DNA of 64,000 nucleotides from Flavihumibacter petaseus NBRC 106054. Its GTDB lineage: Bacteria > Bacteroidota > Bacteroidia > Chitinophagales > Chitinophagaceae. The position numbers were made by a program, and so were the translations under genes. This document shows positions 1 through 8,225 of this stretch, in pieces. A model generated the notes under the pieces. It ran no database searches. It was not told the DNA's origin and saw nothing but the letters and a program-made list of their open reading frames with translations. The DNA lies in NCBI RefSeq assembly GCF_000974785.1, contig NZ_BBWV01000004.1, forward strand, positions 62,001 through 126,000, in the 5' to 3' direction. Positions within the stretch are counted from its first letter, which is position 1, and each line of letters opens with the position of its first letter.

Positions 1-206
1 GTTATGCAGAAAAGGGAGCGACGCTGGAAGCCGTTCAATTGATGCGCAAGCACCTGCCGCCAGGGGTGAAGATCAAAGCGTCTGGCGGGATCCGGGATTA
101 CGCCTTTGCCAAAGCCCTGGTAGATGCAGGGGCGAGCAGGCTGGGGTGCAGCGCGAGCGTAGCCATTGTAACGGGGGCGCCCGACCACCAATTGGGGAAT
201 TATTGA
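1..206 (+). CDS. deoC: Deoxyribose-phosphate aldolase, C-terminal part (5' end outside window)
   Basis: Only the last 67 codons are present, read from base 3 to the TGA at 204-206. The stretch around KIKASGGIRD matches the DeoC segment that holds the proton-relay lysine, followed by the phosphate-binding RLGCSASVAIV segment. The enzyme reversibly splits 2-deoxyribose-5-phosphate into glyceraldehyde-3-phosphate and acetaldehyde in deoxynucleoside salvage. The short tail ending in GNY is typical of Bacteroidota DeoC. The next gene starts 30 bases downstream, so cotranscription is possible but not shown. Confidence 0.88.
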   Translation, partial: YAEKGATLEAVQLMRKHLPPGVKIKASGGIRDYAFAKALVDAGASRLGCSASVAIVTGAPDHQLGNY

Positions 207-236
207 GATTGGCGGGAAATTTGATTATCCTAACAT

Positions 237-668
237 ATGAGAGTATTATTCTTTTTACTGATACTGATCTCCACCGGGAGCCTGTGTATGGCCCAGGTGG
301 ATTCCAATACGGTTGCGCTGCATAAGGATTCCCGCATCGATCTCCTGATCGCCAAGCAAACGGAGGTGAATGAATTCACTACCCGCGAGTCGCGGCGCAA
401 TGTTCCCGGTTTCCGGATTCAGGTGATCAACACGACAGACCGGACGGCAGCGATCCAGGCAAAAACCAGGGTGTACCAGTTATACCCGGAATTAAAAGCC
501 TACCTGCTTTATCAATCCCCTTATTTCCGGCTTCGCGTCGGCAACTTCATCAACCGGAAAGATGCCGAGAACTACCAGAGACAGCTGAGTAAGGAATTCA
601 AGCAGAATGTTTTCATTGTAAATGACGTGGTAGAGGTAAATCCTGACAAGAGCGTGGAACAGCAGTAG
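237..668 (+). CDS. Secreted SPOR-domain protein
   Basis: A 143-residue protein with an N-terminal signal peptide (hydrophobic residues 3-17, likely cut after MAQ). A SPOR fold covers about residues 54-133: a GFRIQV strand opens it, a YLLYQSPYFRLRVGNF segment is central and a VFIV strand closes it. SPOR domains bind denuded peptidoglycan, often at the septum. There is no other domain, so it may be a periplasmic adaptor or act with a partner outside the window. It lies 16 bases before the M20 peptidase gene, which seems to have its own -7 element. Confidence 0.8.
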   Translation: MRVLFFLLILISTGSLCMAQVDSNTVALHKDSRIDLLIAKQTEVNEFTTRESRRNVPGFRIQVINTTDRTAAIQAKTRVYQLYPELKAYLLYQSPYFRLRVGNFINRKDAENYQRQLSKEFKQNVFIVNDVVEVNPDKSVEQQ

Positions 669-672
669 CCTT

Positions 673-680
673 TATCTTTG
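673..680 (+). promoter_or_regulatory. Bacteroidota -7 element just upstream of the M20 gene
   Basis: TATCTTTG is an exact match to the Bacteroidota -7 consensus TAnnTTTG. It ends only 4 bases before the ATG at 685, so a transcript begun from it would have almost no leader. I see no TTTG at the usual -33 distance, so the call is tentative. Confidence 0.45.
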
Positions 681-684
681 CTGC

Positions 685-1863
685 ATGTCTGTTGAAGCCC
701 GCATTAAGGAACTGGCCGCCGTACATGCTCCCCGATTTATTGATGTCCGCCGCCACCTGCACGCCCATCCCGAGCTGAGTTACCAGGAATTTGAGACCAG
801 TGCTTACGTACAGGCACAGTTGCAATCCATGAATATTCCGTTCCGGATCATGGCAGGCACAGGTGTAGTGGGATTGCTGGAAGGCAAAGATCCGGGCAGC
901 CGGGTAGTTGCACTCCGGGCCGATATGGACGCGCTGCCGATTGAGGAAGCCAATGACATTCCCTATAGATCCACCCGCCCGGGTATCATGCATGCCTGCG
1001 GTCATGACGTGCATACCAGCTGCCTGCTGGGCGCAGCGCAGATCCTGAGTGAGCTGCGGTCAGAATGGAGCGGAACGGTGAAACTGATCTTTCAGCCGGG
1101 TGAAGAAAAAAACCCCGGCGGTGCCAGCCTCCTGATCAAAGAAGGTGTATTGGAAAACCCCGCCCCTGCTTCTATATTCGGTCTCCATGTACACCCGCAG
1201 TTGCCCACCGGCCAGGTAAGCTTCCGGGGCGGAAAGGTGATGGCGAGTGCCGACGAATTGTATATAACGGTAAGGGGTAAGGGCGGACATGCGGCGGCAC
1301 CACACTTAACCACCGATACTTTGCTGGTTGCTTCCCAGATCGTGGTTGCCCTGCAACAGGTCATCAGCCGCAACCGCGACCCTCACCAGCCTTCTGTTTT
1401 GTCGATCACATCGATCCAGGGCGGACATACCACCAATGTGATTCCTGCTGAAGTGAAAATGATGGGAACTTTCCGGGCAATGGATGAGGAATGGCGCTTC
1501 AAGGCCCATACGCTGATCCGAAATATCGTAGAAGGCATAGCCCATAGCCTGGGTGCTGAAGTTGACCTGCATATCGATGTCGGCTATCCTACAGTGTACA
1601 ACAATGAACAACTGCATGTAAAAGCCAGGAAGCTGGCTATCGATTATATGGGCGCTCCGCATGTGGAAGAGACCGAACTGCGGATGGGCGCGGAAGATTT
1701 CGGTTATTATTCACAAAAGATCCCGGGTTGCTTTTTCCGGCTGGGTGTGATGAACGCCGGAAAGGGGATAACTTCCGGCGTGCATACACCTACTTTTAAT
1801 ATTGATGAGGATGCCATTCAGACAGGAATGGGAATGATGGCCTGGTTTGGCTCGATTGCCTGA
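685..1863 (+). CDS. M20 family amidohydrolase (N-acyl-amino-acid hydrolase type)
   Basis: A 392-residue cytoplasmic zinc peptidase of the M20D/amidohydrolase group, which remove acyl groups from N-acyl amino acids (hippurate-hydrolase and IAA-amidohydrolase relatives). Visible motifs in order: ADMDALPIEE near residue 77, the metal-binding HACGHD at 103-108, FQPGEE near 137, the GLHVHP segment near 167, the dimerisation domain in the middle, and MGAEDFGYY near residue 332 with a metal ligand. Length is normal for the family and there is no signal peptide. It converges with the gene at 1873, leaving nine bases between stops. The natural substrate cannot be read from the sequence. Confidence 0.87.
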   Translation: MSVEARIKELAAVHAPRFIDVRRHLHAHPELSYQEFETSAYVQAQLQSMNIPFRIMAGTGVVGLLEGKDPGSRVVALRADMDALPIEEANDIPYRSTRPGIMHACGHDVHTSCLLGAAQILSELRSEWSGTVKLIFQPGEEKNPGGASLLIKEGVLENPAPASIFGLHVHPQLPTGQVSFRGGKVMASADELYITVRGKGGHAAAPHLTTDTLLVASQIVVALQQVISRNRDPHQPSVLSITSIQGGHTTNVIPAEVKMMGTFRAMDEEWRFKAHTLIRNIVEGIAHSLGAEVDLHIDVGYPTVYNNEQLHVKARKLAIDYMGAPHVEETELRMGAEDFGYYSQKIPGCFFRLGVMNAGKGITSGVHTPTFNIDEDAIQTGMGMMAWFGSIA

Positions 1864-1872
1864 ACCAATCTG

Positions 1873-2592
1873 CTATTGGACCACGGCAGGTTTCAGCCTG
1901 CTGATAATCCGGTAAGGAGCATTTACCACCGTCATTTCTGAGATCGTACCACTTACTTCGCCTACTGTTGCTTTGGGATCAATTTCGACAGCTGACTCTC
2001 CCTCGAGGTTGAGTTGCAGCCCGGCTATTTCAGATTTGGACTGAATTTTCACTTTGCTGTTCCGGGCAGTCACTTTTACCTGTCCGTATTTTGCGATTGT
2101 TTCATGATCATACTCATTGCCCAGTACCAGCCCCGCATCATGCTGTAGCAAGATATCTGATGGCTTCTCCGGTGATAAAGAATCTACTGAAATCGTTAAA
2201 CCATCAGCTACCAGCAGAGACACCAATGGCAGGTCAATGTCCATACTCACCCCTTCTCCATTGTCCACCTCCGGGGTTCCGGGCTTATGCTTCCACTCAA
2301 ACACCAGTGTGTCGCCGGCGCGGTGAATATCCAGTGTATCGCCGGGTGCCTGGTAATACTGATAGTACTGGGGTTGTGCGGCATAACCAATATTACACGT
2401 TCCTTCCCGGTATGACTTTACCACGACATAGTTGGCCGGTTCCAGTTTGGTTACTTCTCTTTTGGGGTTATTAAAATTTTCGGTAGTGAAATTGTTGCTT
2501 TTGATCTTGCTGATAAAACCGGCCAGCATCATCAGCGGAACGAGCACGATGAACAGGACGAATCCGATCAGTATGCGGTTACTATTTTTCAT
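1873..2592 (-). CDS. Hypothetical membrane-anchored protein, last gene of the ABC/GntR operon
   Basis: A 239-residue protein with one N-terminal membrane segment (about residues 6-28, after NSNRILIG). The rest is a soluble, beta-rich domain outside the membrane. The C-terminal half has repeated short hydrophobic strands (VKVTARNSKVKI, LQLNLEGESAVEI), reminiscent of the right-handed beta-solenoid of DUF2807 head-GIN proteins, though I do not see a firm match. Its ATG overlaps the stop of the GntR gene by ATGA, so the two are translationally coupled. It may be the envelope-side component of the transporter; that is inference from position only. Confidence 0.6.
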   Translation of the reverse strand: MKNSNRILIGFVLFIVLVPLMMLAGFISKIKSNNFTTENFNNPKREVTKLEPANYVVVKSYREGTCNIGYAAQPQYYQYYQAPGDTLDIHRAGDTLVFEWKHKPGTPEVDNGEGVSMDIDLPLVSLLVADGLTISVDSLSPEKPSDILLQHDAGLVLGNEYDHETIAKYGQVKVTARNSKVKIQSKSEIAGLQLNLEGESAVEIDPKATVGEVSGTISEMTVVNAPYRIISRLKPAVVQ

Positions 2593-2969
2593 GATTGGGA
2601 AAATTGTTGGTGTTTGAATTGATGGAATGCTTCGTCGAGATCACCGGGTTCGAGGCCCAGCATATGCATGACGCGGAAGAGTGCCGGTAATTCCTTCTGT
2701 GTGAATTCTGCTTTCCGGTACTGCCTCGCCAGCGCTTTGCCTTCTTCCGGAATGAAATAACCGATACCCCGTTTGTCGAAGATGATCTGTTGCTGCCGGA
2801 GATGTTCATAAGCGCGGGCAACAGTATTGGGATTGACTTCCAGCTGAACCGCCATCTCGCGGACGCTGGGGATCTTTTCATCCGTTCGGTATTCTCCCAG
2901 GAGGATCTTCTCACAGATGAAATCAACGATCTGGAGATAGATGGCCTGTCCGTTATTATTGAATTGCAT
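2589..2969 (-). CDS. GntR-family regulator, YtrA subfamily
   Basis: A 126-residue regulator. A winged helix (about residues 10-75) contains IPSVREMAVQLEVNPNTVARAYEHL, the characteristic GntR helix-turn-helix, followed by a short helical tail instead of a large effector domain, as in the YtrA subgroup. An upstream in-frame ATG would add 27 residues that fit no family member, and that start would lie inside the permease gene; MQFNNNG at 2969, 17 bases after the permease stop, is preferred. YtrA regulators usually repress the ABC-transporter operon in which they lie and respond to cell-wall or antibiotic stress. The palindrome at 4658-4677 is the obvious target. Confidence 0.85.
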   Translation of the reverse strand: MQFNNNGQAIYLQIVDFICEKILLGEYRTDEKIPSVREMAVQLEVNPNTVARAYEHLRQQQIIFDKRGIGYFIPEEGKALARQYRKAEFTQKELPALFRVMHMLGLEPGDLDEAFHQFKHQQFSQS

Positions 2970-2986
2970 GTTGCGGGATTTGTGGT

Positions 2987-3793
2987 TTAGATTTCTTTTT
3001 CTTTGAGGCGGAACCAGGCGATCACCCAGAAAACCGGTGCCCACATCCATTTGATCACCTCCAGGGAAACGTCCTTGAAAGTTTCGCCGTAACTGTAAAT
3101 ACGATACATGTCCGGCTGGTCAGGTATGTTATTCTGCACCACCCTGAAGCCTTCCCAATAGAATCCGGAAGGAAGCACTGCCTTATGGACCTTAACCATC
3201 ACAAATATGTAAAGGCCGATAAAAACTACTCCCACAATGATCGTCTTGATATAGGCAAATCGTTTGAAATACACCGAGCCGAGCAGGAATAAAGCCTGAA
3301 CGGCAAGAAATCCCATCAGGAGGTAAGGGATGACCTTTGGAGCCGGACCATCCTCTCGCAGCGGTACCAGCCGGAGGGATGGATCTGTTGTCATTTTGTA
3401 GCGAACCCAGGCAAAAGCTGCCCATTTCACGAGGTAAAAACAGGCCGTATATACTGCAAAAAAAGCTACGGTTGTAAACAGGATAACCGTAACGAGTTTT
3501 TCTGCATGCGTTGCCGGGAGGGAGAGCAGGTATTGCCCCTTCTCTTTTTCTGCAAATGCCTGGAAAGCGATGCTGGCATAAATACAACCGATGAGGTAAA
3601 GTCCCACGAAATATATGACGACTGTCTCTTCCTCTCTGTAGTTGGTATGGCTGATGGAAATCCAGAAAATAATAAATGTAAGCAGGATCACGGCCAGCAG
3701 GGCGAGGGTGGCGAGACCGTAGAAGCGGTTATTTTCCAGCCACTGCTTGCGCAGGAGCAAGGAAAGTCTTTTAAAGCTGAAAGCATTGTTCAT
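2987..3793 (-). CDS. ABC transporter permease
   Basis: A 268-residue membrane protein with about six transmembrane segments (near residues 25-48, 62-80, 100-125, 157-172, 182-200 and 243-258). The N-terminus is cytoplasmic (FKRLSLLLRKQWLENNRF). Paired with the ATPase gene 20 bases upstream and the YtrA-like regulator downstream, it is the membrane half of an ABC-2 type exporter. No periplasmic binding protein is encoded, which favours export or sensing over import. The substrate is unknown. Confidence 0.8.
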   Translation of the reverse strand: MNNAFSFKRLSLLLRKQWLENNRFYGLATLALLAVILLTFIIFWISISHTNYREEETVVIYFVGLYLIGCIYASIAFQAFAEKEKGQYLLSLPATHAEKLVTVILFTTVAFFAVYTACFYLVKWAAFAWVRYKMTTDPSLRLVPLREDGPAPKVIPYLLMGFLAVQALFLLGSVYFKRFAYIKTIIVGVVFIGLYIFVMVKVHKAVLPSGFYWEGFRVVQNNIPDQPDMYRIYSYGETFKDVSLEVIKWMWAPVFWVIAWFRLKEKEI

Positions 3794-3813
3794 ATGAAAT
3801 GGTTTTGGGCGGT

Positions 3814-4644
3814 CTATTTAAAGATGGACTGCATTTTTTCCTGGTTGGTCACGATGGCCTTATACAACATTTCCAGGTCGATATTGCCATCACCGTCTTC
3901 CGGGTTCGAAGTAATGATGGCATTACCCTTGAGGGAAGTTTCACGGTAAATGGCATTCCGGATCTCATCGCTGTCGAACGAGATCTTGAACTGGAGGCGG
4001 TTGATGATCCGGTCTACGGTCTGATCGAAGAGGATATTTCCTTCATCGATGATGGTGATCCGGTCGATCAGGTTCTCAAGATCTTTCACCTGGTGGGTAC
4101 TGATCAGGATGCACTTCTCCGGCGAGACAGCGCCTGCCATCACCTTGCGGAACTGGCTCTTGCTCATGATATCCAGCCCGTTGGTGGGTTCATCCATCAG
4201 CAGGATCGGCGTATTGCAGGCGAGTCCGAAACTGATCAGCGTCTTCTTTTTCTGACCGTAACTCATTTCCTGGAGGAGTTGTGTCTCCGGAATGGCAAAT
4301 TCCTTCAGGTAGTTTTTAAACTGGTGATGATCGAACCGCGGATAGAAAGCAGCATTGCATTCCACGAAGCGCGGGATGGAAATATTGGGAAAATAGAATT
4401 CTTCGGGCACCATAAAAACCTGCTGGAGGAATTGGGGTTCCCTTTTTCCGGGGGTAAAGCCGGCGACCTGCAAAGCGCCCTTCCGGGGGAAGAGGAGCCC
4501 GGCAATACAGCGGAGCAGGGTGGACTTACCCGTGCCGTTCTTGCCCAGCAACCCGTAGATATGTCCCGGCACCAGGTCAAGGTGCAGTCCCTTGAACACC
4601 GGGCGGGAGCCGTAGCTGTAGTGGAGATTGGTGATCTGGATCAT
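3814..4644 (-). CDS. ABC transporter ATP-binding protein
   Basis: A 276-residue ABC ATPase, first gene of the operon. Walker A is GLLGKNGTGKST (about residues 32-43), the signature region is MSYGQKKK, Walker B is ILLMDEPTNGLD and the switch histidine lies in LISTHQVKDLE. The signature lacks the usual SGGQ and reads SYGQ, common in the ABC-2/YtrB-like group. It pairs with the permease at 2987-3793. A promoter and a palindromic operator lie just upstream of its ATG, so it is probably under negative autoregulation through the GntR gene. Confidence 0.88.
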   Translation of the reverse strand: MIQITNLHYSYGSRPVFKGLHLDLVPGHIYGLLGKNGTGKSTLLRCIAGLLFPRKGALQVAGFTPGKREPQFLQQVFMVPEEFYFPNISIPRFVECNAAFYPRFDHHQFKNYLKEFAIPETQLLQEMSYGQKKKTLISFGLACNTPILLMDEPTNGLDIMSKSQFRKVMAGAVSPEKCILISTHQVKDLENLIDRITIIDEGNILFDQTVDRIINRLQFKISFDSDEIRNAIYRETSLKGNAIITSNPEDGDGNIDLEMLYKAIVTNQEKMQSIFK

Positions 4645-4657
4645 ACTGTTGTTTTAG

Positions 4658-4677
4658 TGTACTATCGTACTAGTACA
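4658..4677. promoter_or_regulatory. Palindromic operator for the GntR/YtrA-like regulator
   Basis: A perfect inverted repeat TGTACTA-N6-TAGTACA lies 14 bases upstream of the ATPase start codon and immediately downstream of its -7 element. The inner GTACTAGTAC (4668-4677) is also self-complementary, and a further GTACA follows. YtrA-type regulators bind inverted repeats of this size. Its position over the expected start of transcription would give repression. The match to a binding site is inference. Confidence 0.75.
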
Positions 4678-4680
4678 GTA

Positions 4681-4711
4681 CAAACATACAGCATTATCCG
4701 ATCCCTCCAAA
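4681..4711 (-). promoter_or_regulatory. Promoter of the ABC/GntR operon
   Basis: On the minus strand TTTG (4711-4708) is followed after exactly 19 bases by TATGTTTG (4688-4681), a full match to the Bacteroidota housekeeping promoter TTTG-N19-TAnnTTTG. It directs transcription into 4644 and downstream genes. The operator begins 3 bases beyond the -7 element. Confidence 0.8.
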
Positions 4712-4747
4712 TTTATTTGGTTTCTCCTTTCCGTAATTTGCACCCCT

Positions 4748-7090
4748 ATGAGTAAAGAGACCAGAAAGTCGCAGGCCCTCGAGTACCATGCCAAGGGCAG
4801 ACCTGGAAAAATTGAAGTAGTACCCACCAAAGAAGCAAAAACCCAGCGGGACCTCTCTCTCGCTTATAGTCCCGGTGTTGCGGAACCCTGTAAAGAAATA
4901 GCCTTAAATACAGAAAATGTTTATCAATATACGGCCAAGGGAAATCTCGTGGCCGTAATCAGCAATGGCACTGCGGTGCTGGGGCTGGGCGATATCGGCC
5001 CCGAAGCCAGCAAGCCGGTGATGGAGGGAAAAGGTGTTCTGTTCAAGATTTTTGCTGATATCGATGTATTTGATATTGAGGTGAATGAAAAAGACCCGGT
5101 AAAATTTGTAGAGATCGTCAAGGCACTGGAGCCGACATTCGGCGGCATTAACCTGGAAGACATCAAGGCGCCGGAATGTTTTTATATTGAAGATCAGCTG
5201 AAAAAGCAGCTGAATATTCCGGTGATGCATGACGATCAGCACGGTACGGCTATTATCAGCGCGGCGGCCCTGTTGAATGCCCTTGAATTGCAGAAGAAAA
5301 AGATCGACAAGGTCCGTTTTGTCGTAAATGGCGCAGGTGCTGCTGCCATGGCCTGTGTGCGGTTATATGTGGAACTGGGTGCAAAACATGAAAATTTCAC
5401 CCTGTTTGATAAAGATGGCGTACTCCACAAGGGCCGCACAGACCTGGGCGATAAAATGCCCTTCGCTGTAAAGCAGGCGGATGCCACCCTCGAAAAGGCC
5501 ATGAAGGATGCCGACGTGTTCCTCGGGCTGAGTGTCGGAAATGTGCTGACGGCAGAAATGGTTCAGTCGATGGCCCGGAACCCGATCGTTTTCGCCATGG
5601 CCAATCCCGACCCGGAAATTGCCTACGAAACGGCTGTTGCCGCCAGGAAAGATATTATCATGGCAACCGGCCGGAGTGATTACCCCAACCAGGTAAACAA
5701 TGTACTGGGCTTCCCCTTTATTTTCCGCGGCGCACTGGATGTCCGTGCCCGGCAGATCAACGAAGAGATGAAGCTGGCAGCCGTGCGGGCGCTGGCAGAT
5801 CTTGCCAAAACACCGGTTCCCGATATCGTGAACCTGGCCTATAACGAAAAGAATATTGTCTTCGGTCCTACCTATATCATCCCCAAACCGCTGGATCCGC
5901 GCCTGTTATCAACGGTGGCCCCTGCGGTGGCCAAGGCAGCGATGGACAGCGGCGTGGCAACGGTTCAGATCAAGGACTGGAATGCATATTCAGTAGAGCT
6001 CAATAAAAGGCTTGGCCTGGATAACCAGCTGATGCGTGTCATCGGAAACCTTGCCAGGAAAGATCCGAAGCGCGTGGTATTTGCCGAGGCAGATAACCTT
6101 AAAATCCTGAAAGCAGCGCAGATAGCCTTTGAAGAAGGGATCGCTTATCCCATCCTCCTGGGTGACGAAAAGAAGATCCGCGAGATCGCCTTACGGAACC
6201 AGATCGAACTGGACGGTCTACCGATCATCGATCCCCGCAGCGACGACCAGGAGGAAAAAAGGAAGGCGTACGGCCAGATCTTCTTCCAGAAGCGTCAGCG
6301 GAAGGGTATCAATAAATATGAAGCGTTTAAGATCATGCGCGACCGTAACTACTACGGCTGCATGATGGTGGAGACCGGCGATGCCGATGCCATGATCTCC
6401 GGGCTGACGCGGAACTATGACGAAACGATCCGGCCTGCCATCCAGGTAATCGGTACAGAAGATGGCGTGAAAAAGATCGCCGGCATGTACCTGCTGCTCA
6501 CGAAAAAGGGGCCGTTGTTCCTTGCCGACACAACTGTCAATTTCAACCCCACTGCCGAAGAACTGGCGGAGATCACCCTGATGGTGGCGAAGGAAGTGAG
6601 GAATTTCAACCTCACGCCGAGAATCGCGATGCTGAGTTATTCGAATTTCGGAAGCAGTGCTTCACCTGAAGCGAAGCTGGTGGCGGAAGCCCGCCGCATC
6701 GTGAAAGAGCGGAACCCATCGCTGATCGTGGATGGTGAAATGCAGGCCAGTATTGCTTTCGACAAAAAGATCCTGAAAGAGAACTATCCTTTCAGTGAGC
6801 TGGTTGACCAGGATGTGAATACCCTGATCTTCCCGAACCTGGCAGCCGGAAACGTGGCCTATAATTTATTGAAGGAAGTTGGTGGTGCCGATGCGATCGG
6901 TCCCATCCTGCTGGGCATCAAGAAGCCGGTGCATGTATTGCAGCTGGGCAGCAGCGTTAGGAGCATCTATAATATGGCCCTGGTTGCTGTGATCGATGCA
7001 CAGATCAAGTGCAATAAAATTCCGACGGCTGAGATTGTGGGAAAGAGCAAGTGGTGGAAAAAGTTCAGGAAAGTGTCCAGGGATATGTAA
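4748..7090 (+). CDS. maeB: NADP-dependent malic enzyme with phosphotransacetylase-like C-terminal domain
   Basis: A 780-residue enzyme of the MaeB type that oxidatively decarboxylates malate to pyruvate, usually making NADPH. The N-terminal malic domain (to about residue 150) contains [25 protein letters not shown] and [10 protein letters not shown] Rossmann domain follows ([13 protein letters not shown] near residue 194 to about 410). The C-terminal part from about residue 430 ([16 protein letters not shown]) is homologous to phosphate acetyltransferase; in MaeB this domain binds acetyl-CoA as an allosteric signal and is not thought to be catalytic. A TAATTTGC element sits just before the ATG, an imperfect -7 match. 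Length is normal. Confidence 0.93.
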   Translation: MSKETRKSQALEYHAKGRPGKIEVVPTKEAKTQRDLSLAYSPGVAEPCKEIALNTENVYQYTAKGNLVAVISNGTAVLGLGDIGPEASKPVMEGKGVLFKIFADIDVFDIEVNEKDPVKFVEIVKALEPTFGGINLEDIKAPECFYIEDQLKKQLNIPVMHDDQHGTAIISAAALLNALELQKKKIDKVRFVVNGAGAAAMACVRLYVELGAKHENFTLFDKDGVLHKGRTDLGDKMPFAVKQADATLEKAMKDADVFLGLSVGNVLTAEMVQSMARNPIVFAMANPDPEIAYETAVAARKDIIMATGRSDYPNQVNNVLGFPFIFRGALDVRARQINEEMKLAAVRALADLAKTPVPDIVNLAYNEKNIVFGPTYIIPKPLDPRLLSTVAPAVAKAAMDSGVATVQIKDWNAYSVELNKRLGLDNQLMRVIGNLARKDPKRVVFAEADNLKILKAAQIAFEEGIAYPILLGDEKKIREIALRNQIELDGLPIIDPRSDDQEEKRKAYGQIFFQKRQRKGINKYEAFKIMRDRNYYGCMMVETGDADAMISGLTRNYDETIRPAIQVIGTEDGVKKIAGMYLLLTKKGPLFLADTTVNFNPTAEELAEITLMVAKEVRNFNLTPRIAMLSYSNFGSSASPEAKLVAEARRIVKERNPSLIVDGEMQASIAFDKKILKENYPFSELVDQDVNTLIFPNLAAGNVAYNLLKEVGGADAIGPILLGIKKPVHVLQLGSSVRSIYNMALVAVIDAQIKCNKIPTAEIVGKSKWWKKFRKVSRDM

Positions 7091-7132
7091 TTTGTATTTA
7101 GGAAGCCAATCATAACTGAAGCCAGCGTTCTT

Positions 7133-7870
7133 ATGAAATTTGTAACGGAGTTCGGTCGCTATATCCTGATGCTAAAAGGCATGTTCTCCAAGCCGGAGAA
7201 CCGCAAAGTTTACTGGAAGGAGTTTATGCACCAGTGCAATGATATCGGCATTGGTTCACTGGGCATCGTGGTGATCATTTCGGTTTTCATGGGTGCGGTG
7301 TCAACGCTGCAGACAGCCTACCAGTTGGTAAGTCCGCTGATCCCGAAATCGTCCATTGCCCAGATCGTGCGGGATACCGTTTTGCTGGAATTCGCCCCCA
7401 CCCTGGTGTGTATTGTACTGGCGGGTGTGGTGGGCAGCCGGATCGCCAGTGAGCTCGGCAATATGCGGGTGAGCGAACAGATTGATGCCCTGGAGATCAT
7501 GGGCATCAATACCAAGACCTACCTTGTAGCGCCCAAGATACTGGCGGCGCTGCTGGTGATCCCCATGCTGGTGGTCATCTCGGCGGGACTGGGCATCTGG
7601 GGCGGCCGCCTGGCCGGGCAGGCAGCAGGCATCCTGTCAACTTCAGACTATGACAAGGGTTTGCTGCAAAGCTTTTTACCTTATAATGTATTTTTTGCGA
7701 TGGTGAAGGCATATGTATTCGCGTTTATCATCTCGAGTGTGCCGGCATTTTACGGATATCATGTGGAAGGCGGTGCGCTGGAGATCGGCAGGGCGAGTAC
7801 CAAGTCGGTGGTGGTGAGCTGTGTGCTGATCCTCTTTGCGGACTATGTGCTTGCGGCGATACTGTTGTAG
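7133..7870 (+). CDS. mlaE: MlaE-family lipid ABC transporter permease
   Basis: A 245-residue inner-membrane protein of the MlaE/YrbE permease family, which moves phospholipids between membranes together with MlaF and an MCE protein. Family features are the central conserved EFAPTLVCIVLAGVVGSRIASELGNM region with its charged EQIDALEIMGI helix near residue 110, and five to six hydrophobic segments to the C-terminus. The partner ATPase gene lies downstream but is separated by 355 bases holding an inverted-repeat element, unusual for such a pair. No MCE-domain (MlaD) gene is present in this window. Confidence 0.87.
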   Translation: MKFVTEFGRYILMLKGMFSKPENRKVYWKEFMHQCNDIGIGSLGIVVIISVFMGAVSTLQTAYQLVSPLIPKSSIAQIVRDTVLLEFAPTLVCIVLAGVVGSRIASELGNMRVSEQIDALEIMGINTKTYLVAPKILAALLVIPMLVVISAGLGIWGGRLAGQAAGILSTSDYDKGLLQSFLPYNVFFAMVKAYVFAFIISSVPAFYGYHVEGGALEIGRASTKSVVVSCVLILFADYVLAAILL

Positions 7871-7917
7871 ACAGGGCCCGCGGAGCGTGTTTTTGTTTCC
7901 TGCTGTTTTGTTTTGTT

Positions 7918-8213
7918 CTTCCCGCTGCGCGGGAAGTTTCACGCAAAGACGCGAAGGTGCAAAGGCGCAAAGATTAGGTGAATTTAGGTGGTAGCGAAGT
8001 TACCTATAAGTGGGGTAAGTATATTATTGAATTGGTTTAAAGTTTTTACAGGAAGTTGGGGCAGGCCAGGATTACGCATTTTGGTTACTGACTTCAGAAG
8101 CTGGCAATGACGATGAATACTGTCAAATAAATACCAAAATACTACTTTGCGCCGTTGCACCTTTGCGTGCTTTGCGCGAAACCGAAGCATAGCGTGAAAG
8201 GCGCGCAGCGCCT
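7918..8213. repeat. Inverted-repeat element between mlaE and mlaF (MITE-like)
   Basis: The 355-base gap 7871-8225 has no coding potential. It begins with a perfect 8-bp hairpin with a TGC loop (7918-7936), followed by an arm of GCAAAG-type units (7937-7972). The arm returns in inverted orientation at 8145-8181 with a few mismatches. A second GC-rich hairpin, AGGCGC-GCA-GCGCCT, closes the element (8199-8213), followed by an A-run and the mlaF ATG. The inner 170 bases are unique. Similar GCAAAGACGC/GCAAAGGCGC motifs are familiar in intergenic DNA of this phylum. The layout suggests a small non-autonomous element inserted in the operon, but no target duplication was identified. Confidence 0.65.
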
Positions 8214-8225
8214 AAAAAAAGAACC

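Noticed and set aside
3799-4755. A 318-codon plus-strand open frame opposite the ABC ATPase gene.
   Set aside because: It is a codon-bias shadow: the minus strand has intact Walker A, signature and Walker B motifs, and the shadow has no domain.
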